DNA of 64,000 bases from Tricholomella constricta (GCA_013368375.1 JAACJP010000013.1:186001-250000); one strand, 5' to 3'; shown: positions 23,059 to 35,738, counted from the first letter of the stretch. Notes: generated by a model from the sequence alone, not told the origin. Program-made: numbers and translations.

Positions 23059-26000
23059 ATGTCGTTTCCGTCACACGATAGTGCGTACAGCAACTCAGAT
23101 CTCAACTGACCACTTTCTTACCAATTTACTTGATCATCAGTTTCTGCGCCGTTTGACTTTCCCAAGGAAGAGGAGAAAGTCCTCGCCTTCTGGAGAGAGA
23201 TAGATGCCTTTCGCACCAGCCTGAAGCTATCTGAGGGCCGCCCGGAGTACTCTTTCTACGACGGACCTCCCTTTGCCACCGGCCTGCCCCATTACGGTCA
23301 TCTTCTAGCCGGAACTATCAAAGTAGGTGTCACGCTTTGGCGGTACTCTTCACGATTTACAAGCGATCTTCGTCAGGACATCGTCACCCGCCACGCCCAC
23401 GTCAGTGGTTATCATGTAACACGTCGTTTCGGCTGGGACACACACGGCCTACCCGTCGAGCACGAGATCGACAAGCAGCTGGGCATCACGGGCAAGGAGG
23501 ACGTTCTGAAAATGGGCATCGACAAGTACAACGCGGAGTGCAGGAAGATCGTCATGCGCTATTCCTCCGAGTGGCGGCAGACCGTCGAGCGCATGGGCCG
23601 CTGGATCGATTTCGACGACGACTACAAGACTCTCAATATCTCTTTTATGGAGTCCGTCTGGTGGGCCTTTAGCGAGCTCTTCAAGAAGAACATGGTTTAT
23701 CGCGGCCTCCGAGTCATGCCCTACTCGACGGGATGCACGACTCCGCTGTCGAATTTCGAGGCTGGGCTCGACTATCGCGATGTCAACGATCCAGCTGGTA
23801 TGTCGCTGAGTAGTGGCTTGGAGCAACCACTGACGAGAATCCAGTCACCGTGTCCTTTCCCCTGGTCGACGATCCCAAAACATCGCTCCTGGCATGGACA
23901 ACAACGCCATGGACGCTTCCGTCCAACCTTGCCCTCTGCGTGCATCCCGATTTCACGTACATCAAAATTCACGATCAGGAGCGCGACCAGAACTTTATTC
24001 TGCACGAGAAGCTCCTCAGAACGCTGTACAAGGATCCTAAAAAGGCCAAATACAAGAAGCTTGGTCAGTTCCAGGGTGCGGATATGAAGGGCTGGAGATA
24101 CGCTCCCCTCTTTGAATACTTCACAGATCAGGTACGTCCTTGAGGACCTTTAGCTGTTTGGAATACGTTTTTGACATCGCGTGCAAAAGTTTGAGGATAA
24201 GGCGTTCAGAGTCGTGGTGGACACATATGTGACCGATGCCGACGGCACTGGTATTGTCCACCAGGCACCTGCCTTTGGTGAAGACGATCACCGCATCGCC
24301 ATCTCGAATGGCGTTCTGCGCACAGACGAGATGCCTCCATGTCCAATTGATGATAAAGGCCATTTCACTAAGGAGGTCCCGGATTTCGTTGGCCTTAATG
24401 TCAAAGTTTGTTGATCTTCTTGTGGCGCGAGCGATGTAATTAAACACAATACTTTTTTTTCTTTGCAGGCTGCAGATAGCCCTATACAAAAGGTGCTGAA
24501 GGCTAAGGGCCGCCTCATTGTGCAGTCAACGTTAAACCACAGTTATCCTTTTTGCTGGAGGTGAGGCCGGTCAGCTTGGTGTGGCAGAAACTTGTCTTTA
24601 AAATTTCGATACAAAGGTCTGGAACACCTTTATTGTACCGTGCCATCCCAGTATGGTTCGTTCGCGTGCAACCCATCGTCGATGAACTTGTGGAAAACAA
24701 CGAGAACACAAGATGGTCCGTCTGATTCAGTCTCGCCCCTCCATTTATCTGATATGACTGGTGTATTCAGGGTGCCGCAGAACATCGGTGATAACAGGTT
24801 CGGTAACTGGTTGGCCAACGCCAGGGATTGGAACGTCTCGAGAAATCGTTACTGGGGAACTCCCATGCCTTTGTGGGTCAGCGATGACATGGAGGAGGTA
24901 GGCAACGATACTTCAATCCCTGGGCTGGATTCTTATCACTCCTAATGCTAGATCGTCTGCGTCGGCTCGGTAGAGGAACTAGAGAAATTATCTGGAGTCA
25001 CTGGTATCACGGATATCCACAGGGACAAGATCGATCACATCACTATCCCGTCACAGAGGGGCAAAGGGCAGCTAAAACGAGTTGAGGAAATCTTTGACTG
25101 CTGGTTCGAGTCGGGAAGGTAGGTCTACGCCACACTCTATTGATACCCCTTGTACTAACCGTTACTCGCAGTATGCCATATGCCCAGCTTCATTATCCCT
25201 TCGAGAATAAGGAACTATTCGAACGTACGCATCCCGCAGACTTCGTTTCCGAAGGTATCGATCAGACTCGAGGATGGTTCTACACTCTTCTCGTCCTCTC
25301 GACACATCTCTTCGGCAAGGCACCTTGGAAGAATCTTATCGTGACAGGCCTTGTTCTCGCTGCGTGAGTCTTTCCAAACGGCACATACAAAACCAACTCA
25401 ATCAATCATGAAAGTGATGGCAAGAAGATGAGCAAGAGCTTGCGGAACTATCCTGACCCAAACCTTATCATCGACAAGTATGGCGCAGATGCCACAAGGC
25501 AAGTTCCATTGGCAGATGAACGACCCCCAACCACTGACCAATCGACAGAATGTTCTTGGTCAACTCACCCATTGTCCGAGGTGACAACTTGCGATTTCGC
25601 GAGGAAGGGGTTCGCGAAGTTATCTCCAGAGTTCTCCTGCCCTGGCTGAACTCTTTCCGTTTCTTCCTGGGCCACGTTTCTCTGCTCAAGAAAGCCGCCG
25701 GCGTCGACTTCAAGTACAATGCGCATGCACCCGTCCCGAACAACGTCATGGATCGGTGGATCCTCGCCCGGTGTCAGTCCCTCATCAAGCTCGTGAGGGA
25801 GGAGATGGCGGCGTACAGGCTTTATACCATCATCCCCCGTTTGCTGGACCTTGTTGACGAGCTCACGAATTGGTATATCCGTTTCAATCGCAAACGTCTA
25901 AAGGGCGAGGATGGCAAGGAGGACACCATCGCCGCCCTCAACACGCTGTTCGAAACGCTTTTCACTCTTTGTCGGACAATGGTGAGTGCTATCAGTGCAT

Positions 26001-27016
26001 ATTATTTTTGATTTGACCGTGAACTTGACGCGTGTGCCGTCTAGTCATCATACACACCCTTCATGACAGAAAACCTATATCAGTCTCTTCGGCAGTTTAT
26101 CCCGGAGGATCCAGCTGCCGGTGACACGCGCTCCATTCACTTCCTGAGCTTCCCTGACGTGAAAGAGGAGTACTTCGATGCCGATATCGAGCGCCAAGTG
26201 AAACGCATGCAGACCGTCATTGAGCTGACAAGGAACATTCGCGAGAAGAACAACCTTTCTTTGAAGGTCTGTGGCTTCTAACTGGATTGTGAGTTTTGGT
26301 GCTGACGCTGACCATCATGAAAGGTGCCTCTGAAAGAGCTCCTCGTCTTCCACACCGATAGCCAATATCTCGAAGACGTCAAGCCTTTACAGCGGTATAT
26401 CAAATCCGAGCTGAACGTGCGCGATATTGTCTTCAGTTCCGACGAAACCCTTTCTGGCGTACGGTATCGGGCCGTCGCTGACTGGGCAGTGCTTGGCCGG
26501 AAACTCCGGAAGGACCTCGGTCGGGTCAAGAACGCTCTCCCCAACGTTTCGAGTGATGATGTGCGGTCATACATCAGCTCTGGGAAAATCAGCATTGACG
26601 GTATTGAACTGGTTGCCGGAGATCTCACTGTCCAACGCTATCTTGAGCTCCCTTCGTCTGCCGAAGGGCAGTACGCCACACATACCGATAACGACGTCGT
26701 CGTGCGACTTGATATCCAAGTCCACCCTGATCTTGAAGTTGAATGGCTGGCTCGTGAGCTCACAAACCGTGTCCAAAAGCTGCGCAAAAAGGCTGGGCTT
26801 CAGGCGACGGACGACGTTCATGTCTTCTACCGATTTGAGGACGGCACGGGCACAGAGTTGCTTGGCGCCTTGCAGGAACATACGGACATAATTCGGAAAA
26901 CAGTTGGCAGCCTTCCTATGGACGTCAAGGAGCGGAACCCGAAGTCGAAGCTCCTTATTGAGGAAGAGCAGGAGATCGCGGACGTGAAGTTTGTACTATA
27001 CTTGGTGGCGTTGTAG
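23059..27016 (+). CDS. ILS1: Cytoplasmic isoleucyl-tRNA synthetase
   Basis: Class I synthetase that charges tRNA-Ile. Seen: MSFPSHD then [17 protein letters not shown], the HIGH-type signature [27 protein letters not shown], the editing (CP1) domain with [17 protein letters not shown] and [25 protein letters not shown] [39 protein letters not shown], and the KMSKS loop [15 protein letters not shown]. The anticodon-binding region and the eukaryote-specific C-terminal extension end at 27016. At least ten GT-AG introns of 45-70 nt are needed, the first splitting codon 8 (after 23080). Length is that of the roughly 1070-residue eukaryotic cytosolic enzyme. No mitochondrial presequence is seen. 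Complete and very likely functional. Confidence 0.95.
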
Positions 27017-27118
27017 GAAGCGGGTTGTCTAGTAACGAAAACATTAAGCAAATATTGTAATACAGTACATAAGCGACATTGCATTAGAATACAGTGTTGG
27101 ATATCAATTGTCCGATTA

Positions 27119-27895
27119 TTACTTCTTGCTCGTGCCAAAACCCCCAAAGCCCATGAGCTTCGCCATGTCATCGTCCTGGTGCATGGCGGTGTCTTTTATC
27201 AGCTCGAGACGCGCCTTTTCTTTCTCTTCCTTTTTCGCCGCCTTTTTCTGCTCTCGCAATGCAACTTCCTTGGCTTTGACCTCTGCCAATCGTTGGTTAA
27301 AATCGAATGCCTTGGCTGTGGAAGCTGCTTTCGTCTTCTCGCGAAGGAGCGCTATTCGAGCCTGAACCTGAGCAAGAGTTGACCGCGCCAACTTGGTTGT
27401 TTGTCCCAGTACTCGTAGATCTGACAGTAAATAATCAGTGAAGTCAAGATTCAGACAAATATGGACGTACGTGCTCGGCTGTTGAGGTGATCAAGGTAGC
27501 CTACACTATCCTTGTATGTTCTGTTACACGCTTCACAATGGAAGCCAGGCTGACCAGGCCCCTTCCCGCCTGGGTTCTGAACAACCATGGTTTTACCAAG
27601 GTTCTTGTCGAGCTCCAAGGGCGCCTCTCGCTGCTTCATGAGTTCTGTAGGTTTCGGAAGGTCATCTCGTCGACCCTTCCGCGGTTTCTTGCCTGGAGAG
27701 AAGAGTTGAAGAGATAAATTTGTGGTTCCGAGTCTTGAACATACCTTGCTTCATCCGCTCCTCATTCTCCTGCATCCTCTCCTTCTCCTCTTGGTCCTTC
27801 GCCCTGGCGCGTTCTGCATACTCCTCCTTGTCCCATGTCTTTCTGAAGTCGGTGTCCGTAGCCTTGCTGCCGTAGGCGCCGCCCTTGTCAGCCAT
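27119..27895 (-). CDS. SNU23: U4/U6.U5 tri-snRNP zinc finger protein Snu23 (ZMAT2)
   Basis: Spliceosomal B-complex protein that contacts the U6 5' splice-site helix region. Seen: the N-terminal KGGAYGSKATDTDFRKTWDKEEY, a charged helical stretch, the matrin-type C2H2 finger FHCEACNRTYKDSVGYLDHLNS, and a long KKEEKEKARLEL coiled region. The end is MAKLMGFGGFGTSKK, the conserved C-terminus of the family. Two introns, near 27410-27470 and 27690-27745, join the three exons; the second intron splits the zinc finger's last helix (HLNSRA then H). Length about 200 residues, as in orthologues. It is divergent from ERD1, with 158 bp between starts. The neighbourhood of short introns and GC donors makes a spliceosomal B protein of some interest, but no functional link is implied. 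Confidence 0.92.
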
Positions 27896-28053
27896 TGGTG
27901 GAGGTGAGAGTTGTATTGTCCCTGTTTGGTTGAGCGGTGTATAGAAAACACAGGTAAATAGCACGTTGTACAGAGCGCGTCACGAAAAACAATTCGCTCA
28001 CTTGACGACTTGATGCAGCGGCCGGTGCGACTGCGCTTGGTCCATACCTGATA

Positions 28054-29619
28054 ATGAGCGGTACAGACTCTACCAAGGACATCCATTTGGCCGTTGCCTT
28101 TCCCTTGCCTTTCCAAATTCTTGCCCTGGTTGGTCTTCAAATCCTCGGCTGGGCCACGAACCTGCATGGACTCGACGTAGCTGGCATCGATGTCATCACT
28201 TCCCTGGACCTCCGAACGGATGTCGTCAACCCACTGCCAGCTCATCATCCCACACCCAGACAGAGTTCTGCCTTGGTCGCCCTCTACAGATCCGTTTACC
28301 GCATATTCATCACGTACTCTTCCATATGCTTTGCATCATGGTTAGCCTGGCGGTATGCCACCAAGGGCGGTGATATTAAGCTGGTTGATGAGTTTGGTTA
28401 TATACCCGGGATCGCTTCCCTGTCCATCGTTTGCATCTTACTTTGCCCATACAATATTCTTCATAAAACAGAGCGTCGCAAGCTACTTCAGTAAGACGTT
28501 CTTGGATCTAATAATGCCATTATTTCTCACACCCCTTCGTTTCTAAGTGCTATTCGGAGAATTTTCTTTTCCTCATGGGAGAGTCCCGTATATTTTTCCG
28601 ACGTCATCTTGGCCGATATCTTCACCTCGTTCGCCCATGTCATTGGAGACGTCTGGCTTTCGTTGTGCATGTTGATACCTGGAAACAGTATTCTGAAGCC
28701 ACATTTTGGAGTGGGTATGTCGAGTTGGATATTACCAACTGTTATGAGGTACGAGATACTCCACACAACATCAATGCACAATAGTGACCATTTCACTAGT
28801 TTTCCGTATCTCATACGTCTGCGTCAATGCGTCATTGAGTATAACCACCAAGGAAATACGAATCGCCGGCCTTTGTACAATGCCTTGAAATATGCGTCGG
28901 CTTTTCCAGCCATTTACCTCTCTGCCGCTCAGAGAATGGCGTCAGCAGAAGCTGGCGATAGCAATGGGACGGACAAAATGTGGATTGGAGGAAATCACGT
29001 CTTTCGGTTATGGTGCGCACCGCAACAATTGGTTTCAACAACGGACTTACTCTTTCACAGGCTTCTGGCGGCCATCGTGAATTCTATGTATTCCTTCTGG
29101 TGGGACGTAACAAATGACTGGGGGATGGAGTTTCTGAAACCGCGTACTGAAGGCGAAAAAAGCGACGAGCGTTTGCCACCAAAACGGCTTGTCCTCCCTC
29201 GCCTTCATTCTGGTACCCCTCTTGTTCCGAGGCGTGGCTCGCTTGATCTACAACATTCCGCGGAATCTTCGCAATCGATGGCTGAGTTTTCGAATAGCCA
29301 GATCTGGCACCATCCCTTCGGACTTCGTCACTCGCTGCATTTCCCACTTCTTCTTTACCCCGTCTTGATATCTCTCAATCTTGTGTTAAGATTGACTTGG
29401 TCGATGAAGCTATTCAGCGTTGTGAATGTCAGTTCCCATACTGGCATTGCCAACTTCTGCCTGAAGATGGCCGAGCTATTCCGAAGGTGGATGTGGGTAT
29501 TCATTCGTGTTGAATGGGAGATGATCAAAAAAGGACGAGAGAGCCTCACGAGACGTCGTGTGGATGACGACGCAGCGGATTATGAGATGATCTCCTCCGC
29601 GACAATCGAGCGAAAATAG
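28054..29619 (+). CDS. ERD1: Erd1-like EXS-domain Golgi membrane protein
   Basis: Role: Erd1 recycles phosphate from Golgi glycosylation and is needed for retention of luminal ER proteins and Golgi glycosyltransferases. Seen: a polytopic protein with an N-terminal helix (FPLPFQILALVGLQILGW), the EXS region with SWESPVYFSDVILADIFTS, MSFPYLIRLRQCVIEY, RPLYNALKYASAFPAIYLS, and SMYSFWWDVTNDWGMEFL. Later come HPFGLRHSLHFPLLLYPVLI and LRLTWSMKLF. Introns near 28491-28549, 28752-28802 and 29012-29059 are needed and all are GT-AG. A charged loop of about 70 residues between the WDVTNDWG motif and the next helix looks like an insertion. No SPX domain precedes the EXS domain, which argues for Erd1 rather than the Syg1/Xpr1 type. 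The start at 28054 gives MSGTDSTKDIHLAV. Confidence 0.85.
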
Positions 29620-30196
29620 AGATTGTGAATGATAGATGAGTGAGTATCAAACTCCTTTCTCGTCTATCGTATCGTCTGACCTCCCATGTAGCCTAGCCTA
29701 TGTTGGATTCTTATGGTGATAATGGGAGCCATTTACTGGTTGTTATCGCACGGCTGTTACCCCAATCTGAATCTCCGTGGCTTCAGTGGACTTCTATGAC
29801 CTCGTGAGCGGAAAATGGCCGCCTAATATATCTAGCTCCTCCCAGAATGTCGTGAAAATGACCACGTCCTTGAGAGACTTCTCTGCCCGCGGTGAATCGG
29901 AAGGCTCGAGGTACTGCTCGTCGCAGCCGAGCTGGCTTTGTGCGGAGCATATCGGGTGGTTGTTTACAATACGGTTCCCTTTCAAGATTACGTTCACACC
30001 AAGGGTCGGGAGGGCGGAGCACGTGATGGCTGTACCTTGTCCCGACTCTTGTTCATCTGACCACGATGCATCTTAGCCGGAAGGACTTTGTCTGGTAATC
30101 ATCTGACGCGCGGGGTAAGTCGCATCCTTATAAAAGGAGCTCCTTGCGCAATGCTTTCTTCACACCAATCCAGATTTTCTTAGCTTTGAATTAACG
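29620..30196. other. Promoter region of the formate dehydrogenase gene
   Basis: It holds the ERD1 3' UTR and the FDH promoter. A strong TATA box lies near the end of the interval. No coding exon is supported; the short open frames on both strands around 29780-30070 have no motif. Confidence 0.5.
30129..30136 (+). promoter_or_regulatory. TATA box of the formate dehydrogenase gene
   Basis: TATAAAAG, 61 bp upstream of the FDH start codon. It is the best canonical TATA box in the window and fits a strongly or inducibly expressed gene. Confidence 0.6.
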
Positions 30197-32055
30197 ATGA
30201 AGGTGCGATCCCTTCAATCACTTACATTTGCGAGCATTCAACAACATCCGCATTAATTCATGTGTTGTTCAGGTTCTCGCGATTCTTTACACTGGCGGAA
30301 GAGCAGCAGAGGAGGAGTCTCGTCTTCTGGGAACCGTCGAAAACCAGGTCATTTTACCCCTGAGTTGTGCATACAGTCGCTCATACGACGTGTAGCTGGG
30401 CCTCCGGGAATGGTTGACATCTTTGGGACATGAATTCATTGGTAGGTCTTACTCTCTTCGTCCTTGGGTCCCAAGACAATGACTTACGGTTACCTGCACA
30501 GTATGTTTTTCAGATGTTATCTTTGTCAGACGACCACTTATGCACCGCATAACAGGTGTCCGATAGCAAGGAGGGACCGGACAGTGACTTCCAGAAGCAT
30601 ATCGCTGATGTTCGTCCCATCTTCATTGATTTGGCTGCCATCTGCTGATGTCATGGGACAGGCTGAGGTTTTGATCACAACCCCCTTCCATCCTGGGTAA
30701 GTAATGTTAGATCTAGAGATGATCGATTAAAATCTTATTGGGAACTTCAAAGTTATCTCACCCGCGAACTCGTTGAGAAGGTATCTATTGCATCGATAAG
30801 ATGACGCTATCGTTATTCGCTAACATTCCGGACCCCAGGCGAAGAACCTGAAGATCTGCATCACAGCTGGAGTTGGATCTGACCACATCGACCTGAACGC
30901 CGCGGTAGACCATAGAATCCAGGTCTTGGAAGTGCGTTTTTCTGACCCAACCCATCTCCCATGCCATTGACTTTGGGTTCAGGTGTCAGGTTCCAACGTC
31001 GTCTCAGTCGCTGAGCATGTCATCATGAGCATCCTCCTTCTCGTCCGCAACTTTGTTCCCGCTCATGAGGTAAAATTTATATAATATTTGAGAAGGGGGC
31101 CGGGGCGCGGCTGAGCATTTATACAGATGATCGAACGGGGAGACTGGCAAGTCTCAGATGTTGCAAGGAACGCCTTTGATCTCGAAAACAAAGTCGTCGG
31201 CACCATCGGTGCGGGTCGCATTGGTTACCGTGTCTTGCAACGGCTGCTGCCCTTCGACTGCAAGGAACTCTTGTACTACGACTATGCCCCTCTTCCTGCT
31301 GGTACGACGCTTGGTCATTATGCGTATCTTTGTACTAAATCGGGCGATTAGACGCCGCCAAGGCAGTCAAAGCTCGTAGGGTAGAGGACCTGAAGGTTTG
31401 TACGGCTCTCCTTTCATCTGTTCCCTGTGTCTCACCTGTTGCGCTGTTGCGTAGGAATTTGTCTCCCAGTGCGATGTCGTCACCGTCAACTGTCCTTTGC
31501 ATGAAGGAACACTGGGCCTTGTCAACACTGAGCTCCTGAAGCACTTCAAAAAGGGGGCCTGGCTCGTCAACACTGCCCGTGGCGCGATCTGCGACAAGGA
31601 TGCCGTCGCTGCAGCCCTCCAGAGCGGACAGCTTGCGGGTTACTCTGGTACATCCTCACCTTCCTCATTCATGCTCAAACGGAGGTACCAATGTTGATCG
31701 TTCATAGGCGACGTTTGGAATGTTCAGCCAGCTCCCAAGGATCACATCTGGCGCACAATGAAGAACCCTCTCGGAGGCGGAAACGGAATGGTGCCTCATT
31801 ACTCGGGAACTACACTCGACGCGCAAGCACGCTATGCCAACGGAACCAAGAGCATTCTTCAGAATTACCTGGATGGCAAGCCTCAAGAGCCTCAAAACAT
31901 CATCGTTGGGCTCGGTAGGTGAATTTTAGTCAATTTGCAAGCAGAAGCTGATTTTCGTCTCGCCCAGGCAAATACGAGACTCGTGCTTGTGAGTAACATT
32001 TTACAGGACATGCTTCCACAGATCACTGACACCTTGTTCAGATGGCCAGCGTTGA
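30197..32055 (+). CDS. FDH1: NAD-dependent formate dehydrogenase
   Basis: Oxidises formate to CO2 and makes NADH. In wood- and litter-decay fungi it consumes formate released by oxalate decarboxylase (established for the group; not shown here). Seen: [26 protein letters not shown] (formate-site region), [28 protein letters not shown] with the active-site Asn, the NAD loop [33 protein letters not shown] with the catalytic Arg, [10 protein letters not shown] with the active-site Gln, and [14 protein letters not shown] with the catalytic His. The end is KYETRAYGQR. About ten short exons; exon 1 is only ATG AAG. The larger intron after GHEFI (about 30441-30557) could contain another exon. No targeting signal is seen, so it is probably cytosolic. 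Confidence 0.93.
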
Positions 32056-32347
32056 GGTGTTGTATTATTATTGGATGCTATCTATCTGTGATGTCTGCTG
32101 TTGTACTTCATACGATGATCCGTGAAATTAAAGTGTTCTATCATGCGACGACGTCGTTAGCTGTCCATACCGTGATATGCTCTTCATCAGCCTGTAGACC
32201 GGTAGGTGGAACGGGATGTCTCGGTCAAGACGAGCTTGAAGGTGAGTGTGTCTCTTCTGGCAAGGCTAAAAGAGGGACCGCAGGTCAAGGGTAGTCAGCA
32301 CCCTCATCACGATTTTGATGGGGCGTAGGGCACGCAATACTGCTAGA

Positions 32348-34698
32348 TCAGCCTTCTCGCTTCACTTGGTCCAAAAGATGGTCTTTCAGGAACTTTTCGA
32401 GCTTGGTCGCGTTCCTGTGATAGATAGTAGTCTCGGGGTTGTAAGTCCGGCAATTATCAAACACCAGCTGGGCATCCGCAACAAAAGATTCCACGGTTGA
32501 GTACTGATTTGTCTCCAGTTTGTGCTCCATCATGCTGAAATCTATGTGATGGATGAATATGAGCATTAAAAGGAAGAATCATAGTAATACCCATTGGATT
32601 CTTTATGACGTCGTAATAGTCCGCCACCTCTTCTCCATTCACGGGCTTCAGGAATGGCCAAGCCTGGGGATGACCTTGCAGTTCTTTCAATATGTGCTCC
32701 AGGTAATAAGTGTCTGCATTTCTTGGTGCAGGACGCGCTTCGCTGCAATATGGGTCAGGTTAGTCAACACGTATAGATCTCAAGACACGAACGTCAACGC
32801 CATTGTCAAGGTCCAACCACTTTCACCTGCAGTTGAAGTGTAAGCCCTCAATAACATTTCATGGAGCAAAGGGAAGATCTTACGCAGACCCGGTACATCC
32901 TTAGGATCCACAGTGACACCCTCTGGGGTGCCAGGCTGGAATTGAGGGAGGCCGGAATAGATGATATGTGACTTGGACATCTGGCGAATCTTCGTCATAA
33001 CGGCTTGCTGCTGCTGAGAGAAGATGGCCGGCTTGTCCAAGTAGTCGACTTTCCGCAACATAGTGCATTGCATGATAGTGCCTCCTTCGTAGTCCTTGAT
33101 GTACGCAGCCCACACCGATCGATCAAGAGTTATATCCTTGGAGAAGCCCTGCTTTTCGAAGTAGCCAACGGCGTAGTTGTCGGCATATGTGAGGAAGTGC
33201 ATCATGCCAGGATAGACCTGTTTGATGTGCGCTTTAAAATGATCCATTAGCATTCCGCCATAGCCCTGTGAAAGTTTGTGTAAGGGCAATCCTTCGGCGA
33301 TGTGGCCTCATGAGACGCTCTACCTTCTCTTGATCTGCAGAGGCTGTTGCGAAAAAAACAATCTCTGCGAACCCTCGATGAGGAAATGGTCTAAAGCAGA
33401 TGCCTCCGACAACCTTGTACCCTCGTTTGATGATAGCGAGGCCTCTAGAATTTGTGTCGAGTACGAGTCGCGCAATATACTCCCGGGGCATGTTCGGAAG
33501 CTGTTTTTGGAAAAGCGTCTTAAGGCCAGCGAGGATAATGAGAGATCTAGGTTGTTGGTCGTTTTCCACCGGAGTCACCTGTATGACTCCTCGTCGTATT
33601 TCAAGTATAGCAATTTTGTCTGTTTTCGTAGGAGGCTATGACACCGATGAGTGAGTATGGAAGATGAGGATTTAGTATGAAACGTACGCCAGCAGAGGTT
33701 CTTCCGGCAGTATCGACAGTGACACCAGCAGCCAGCCTTGTGAGTTGACTCTCATCCATCATGTCCTCAACCTTGACTCTAGATTGGTATCCATTCACTC
33801 CATGCGTCGTAGCATTCATCTGGGCTTGTTCATCTTCGGTTGGTGGAACTACAGACATAGGTGCTGTTTGAGCTTTTTTCGTTTTCTTGCCTCGACTTTT
33901 CCCACTGCGTTTGCTAGGAGGCGCGCGGGAAGTCTTTTCTGATCGAGCGGAGGTCTTTCCAGCCATTCGGGCCGCGAGTGGCTTGTCTTCCTCGTCATCG
34001 TCATCGTCGTCCGCGTCACTGAGGGATGAGGTTGATTTACGACGTTTTTTGTTCGGTGGTTGTGGTGGATCACTGAGGACAGATGAGGCTGGGGAAAGAG
34101 GTGCACTTGAGAAACGCTGTTCTTCAAGGAGATGTCACAAGCATCCATGTTAAGGAAGGCAGAAGTATTACCTGGAGAAGACGTCGCATAAACCAGAGGG
34201 CTCACATGTGACACGGGGATCCGCATTTGCCGCCGCAATGACGCGATATCATCGTCCAGATATCCAAAATCCAGTAGCTTGCCAACATCCTGGCCACACA
34301 CATTCGATGCTCAGTGAATCTTTGACACATTTGAACATAGAACATACATGCAATAGTTCATCGAGACGAATAGCGACGCGAGTTCGACGAGCAAACTCGG
34401 CTGGGCCAATCTCAGATTCGTCGGCGTGGTGTTGGACTACATCATGGCCACAAGCGCAGGTATCGAGGTACGGCAGGTCAGAATCGTCGTCGTCAGCATC
34501 TGAGCCATATTGCCCCAAGATCCCAAGAGATGAATCGTTTGTAAGGTGTTGGTCAAGAACAACATCTACGCCAGGAGGCGGGTGCAGGCCTGCACAAGTC
34601 TTGCACGTCGAACATGGAGAATGACGGGCAATTTTCAGGGCGCGCTGGGCACTGTTAAGCTGGCTCAATTGGTCTGAAGCTGGATAGGCGAACTTCAT
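32348..34698 (-). CDS. GCN5: Histone acetyltransferase Gcn5 with PCAF-type N-terminal domain
   Basis: Catalytic subunit of SAGA/ADA that acetylates histone H3. Seen from the start: a Cys/His-rich region (CSTCKTCAGLHPPPGVD, then DTCACGHDVVQHH, then RRTRVAIRLDELL) that matches the PCAF N-terminal homology domain of animal GCN5/PCAF. A basic, Asp/Ser-rich linker follows. The HAT domain has VVGGICFRPFPHRGFAEIVFFA with the catalytic Glu, the CoA loop GYGGMLMDHFK, and LTYADNYAVGYFEKQGF. A C-terminal bromodomain follows (WPFLKPVNGEEVADYY, NPMDFSMMEHKL, FDNCRTYNPE). Introns join all parts in frame, including one inside NPM/DFSMM. Yeast Gcn5 lacks the N-terminal domain, so this gene keeps the longer form. 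The ATG at 34698 lies 123 bp from the divergent expansin-like gene. Confidence 0.9.
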
Positions 34699-34821
34699 GG
34701 CGGCGTCGATGTCGGGCTGGTCAGTGTGATAAAGTGTTTACATCACGTGACAACATATCATCTCTTGAAGTTACCCCTTCACAACTATCTTTGCCCTCCA
34801 TGGACTGCCCGCTGGCCTGAA

Positions 34822-35738
34822 ATGTACTCTCACATTCGTTTATATCCTTGCATTTTATGGCTTTTGCTTGTAAACCAAGTAAACGCCTGGATCGACTACC
34901 CTGCTGGTGGCTTCGCGACTGTAACTCACTACGCTATTCCTCGCGACTTTGTCGCTGCCTGCGGCTGCATGCCCTCGAGCACCCATTATCCTACGGCTGC
35001 GCTGTCCCAGATGGCTTATGGCAGCAGCAGAGCCTTCGGTTCTTGCTAATTCACTCTTGAGCTTCAAGTCAACTGCTCACGCGCTCGATAGGTCCTGCTT
35101 GTGGAAAGTGCTTCAACTTGACACTTCTTAATCCTGTTACAGCCACTCCCCCATTCTATCCTAACGTCACAAAGTCCATTGTAATAAAGGTCACCGACCT
35201 GTGCCCATTGTCGAAAGACGGATGGTGTTCTGGTACAGAAAAGATGCCCAATCCGTGAGCTTACTTTATGCCCCATGATATGAAATCACCTATGCCCCCT
35301 TTTAGTGCTGGCCAGTTTTTGAATTTTGATCTTGCATACCCATCACAAGCAATACCCGATGATTTTTTTCCTTCTGATGAAGCCATGTATGGCTATAAAG
35401 CAAGTCCCATTCGTGTTTCCTCGTTCTCCAGCGACTCATTTCGAGCCAGGATTTTGGAGTCTGGAATATCTCGTATCAGACTGTGTCGTGTGACCCCAAC
35501 TGGGCAGGCTCGCAGGAAGCTACAGCGTTGGGAACGGTAAGTACTCTCGGTCCCGAGAGCGCGTGCTGCCCAGCGAACCCCACTGTGAGTATTATCACAA
35601 CTTTGTGTGAAGGTGAGTCTCAAGTTGGAGCAGGGCAACACGAACAGCACATGCATCTCGTATTCTGATCAAAACGGATTGCCGTTAGTCTTCCGTTATG
35701 CCATCTGTCTCTCTCACAGAGCTGAACCGCCTTCCTGA
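34822..35738 (+). CDS. Secreted barwin/expansin-like (double-psi beta-barrel) protein
   Basis: Seen: a signal peptide (MYSHIRLYPCILWLLLVNQVNA), then ATVTHYAIPRDFVAACGC, GPACGKCFNLTLLNP, KVTDLCPLSKDGWCSG, GQFLNFDLAYPSQAIP and DFGVWNISYQTVSC. These are the Cys and Asp positions of a barwin-like / expansin domain-1 fold. Expansin-like fungal proteins loosen plant cell walls or bind chitin or glucan; the exact role is not known here. Exons are joined by introns near 35038-35090, 35254-35306 and 35400-35449, plus a last one near 35536-35612. The 35400-35449 intron has a GC donor with perfect consensus (gcaagt...ccag), needed to keep DFGVWNISYQT in frame. The 3' end is less certain: the last exon continues to a stop at 35738, and a further splice is possible. 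No expansin domain 2 is seen. Confidence 0.75.
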
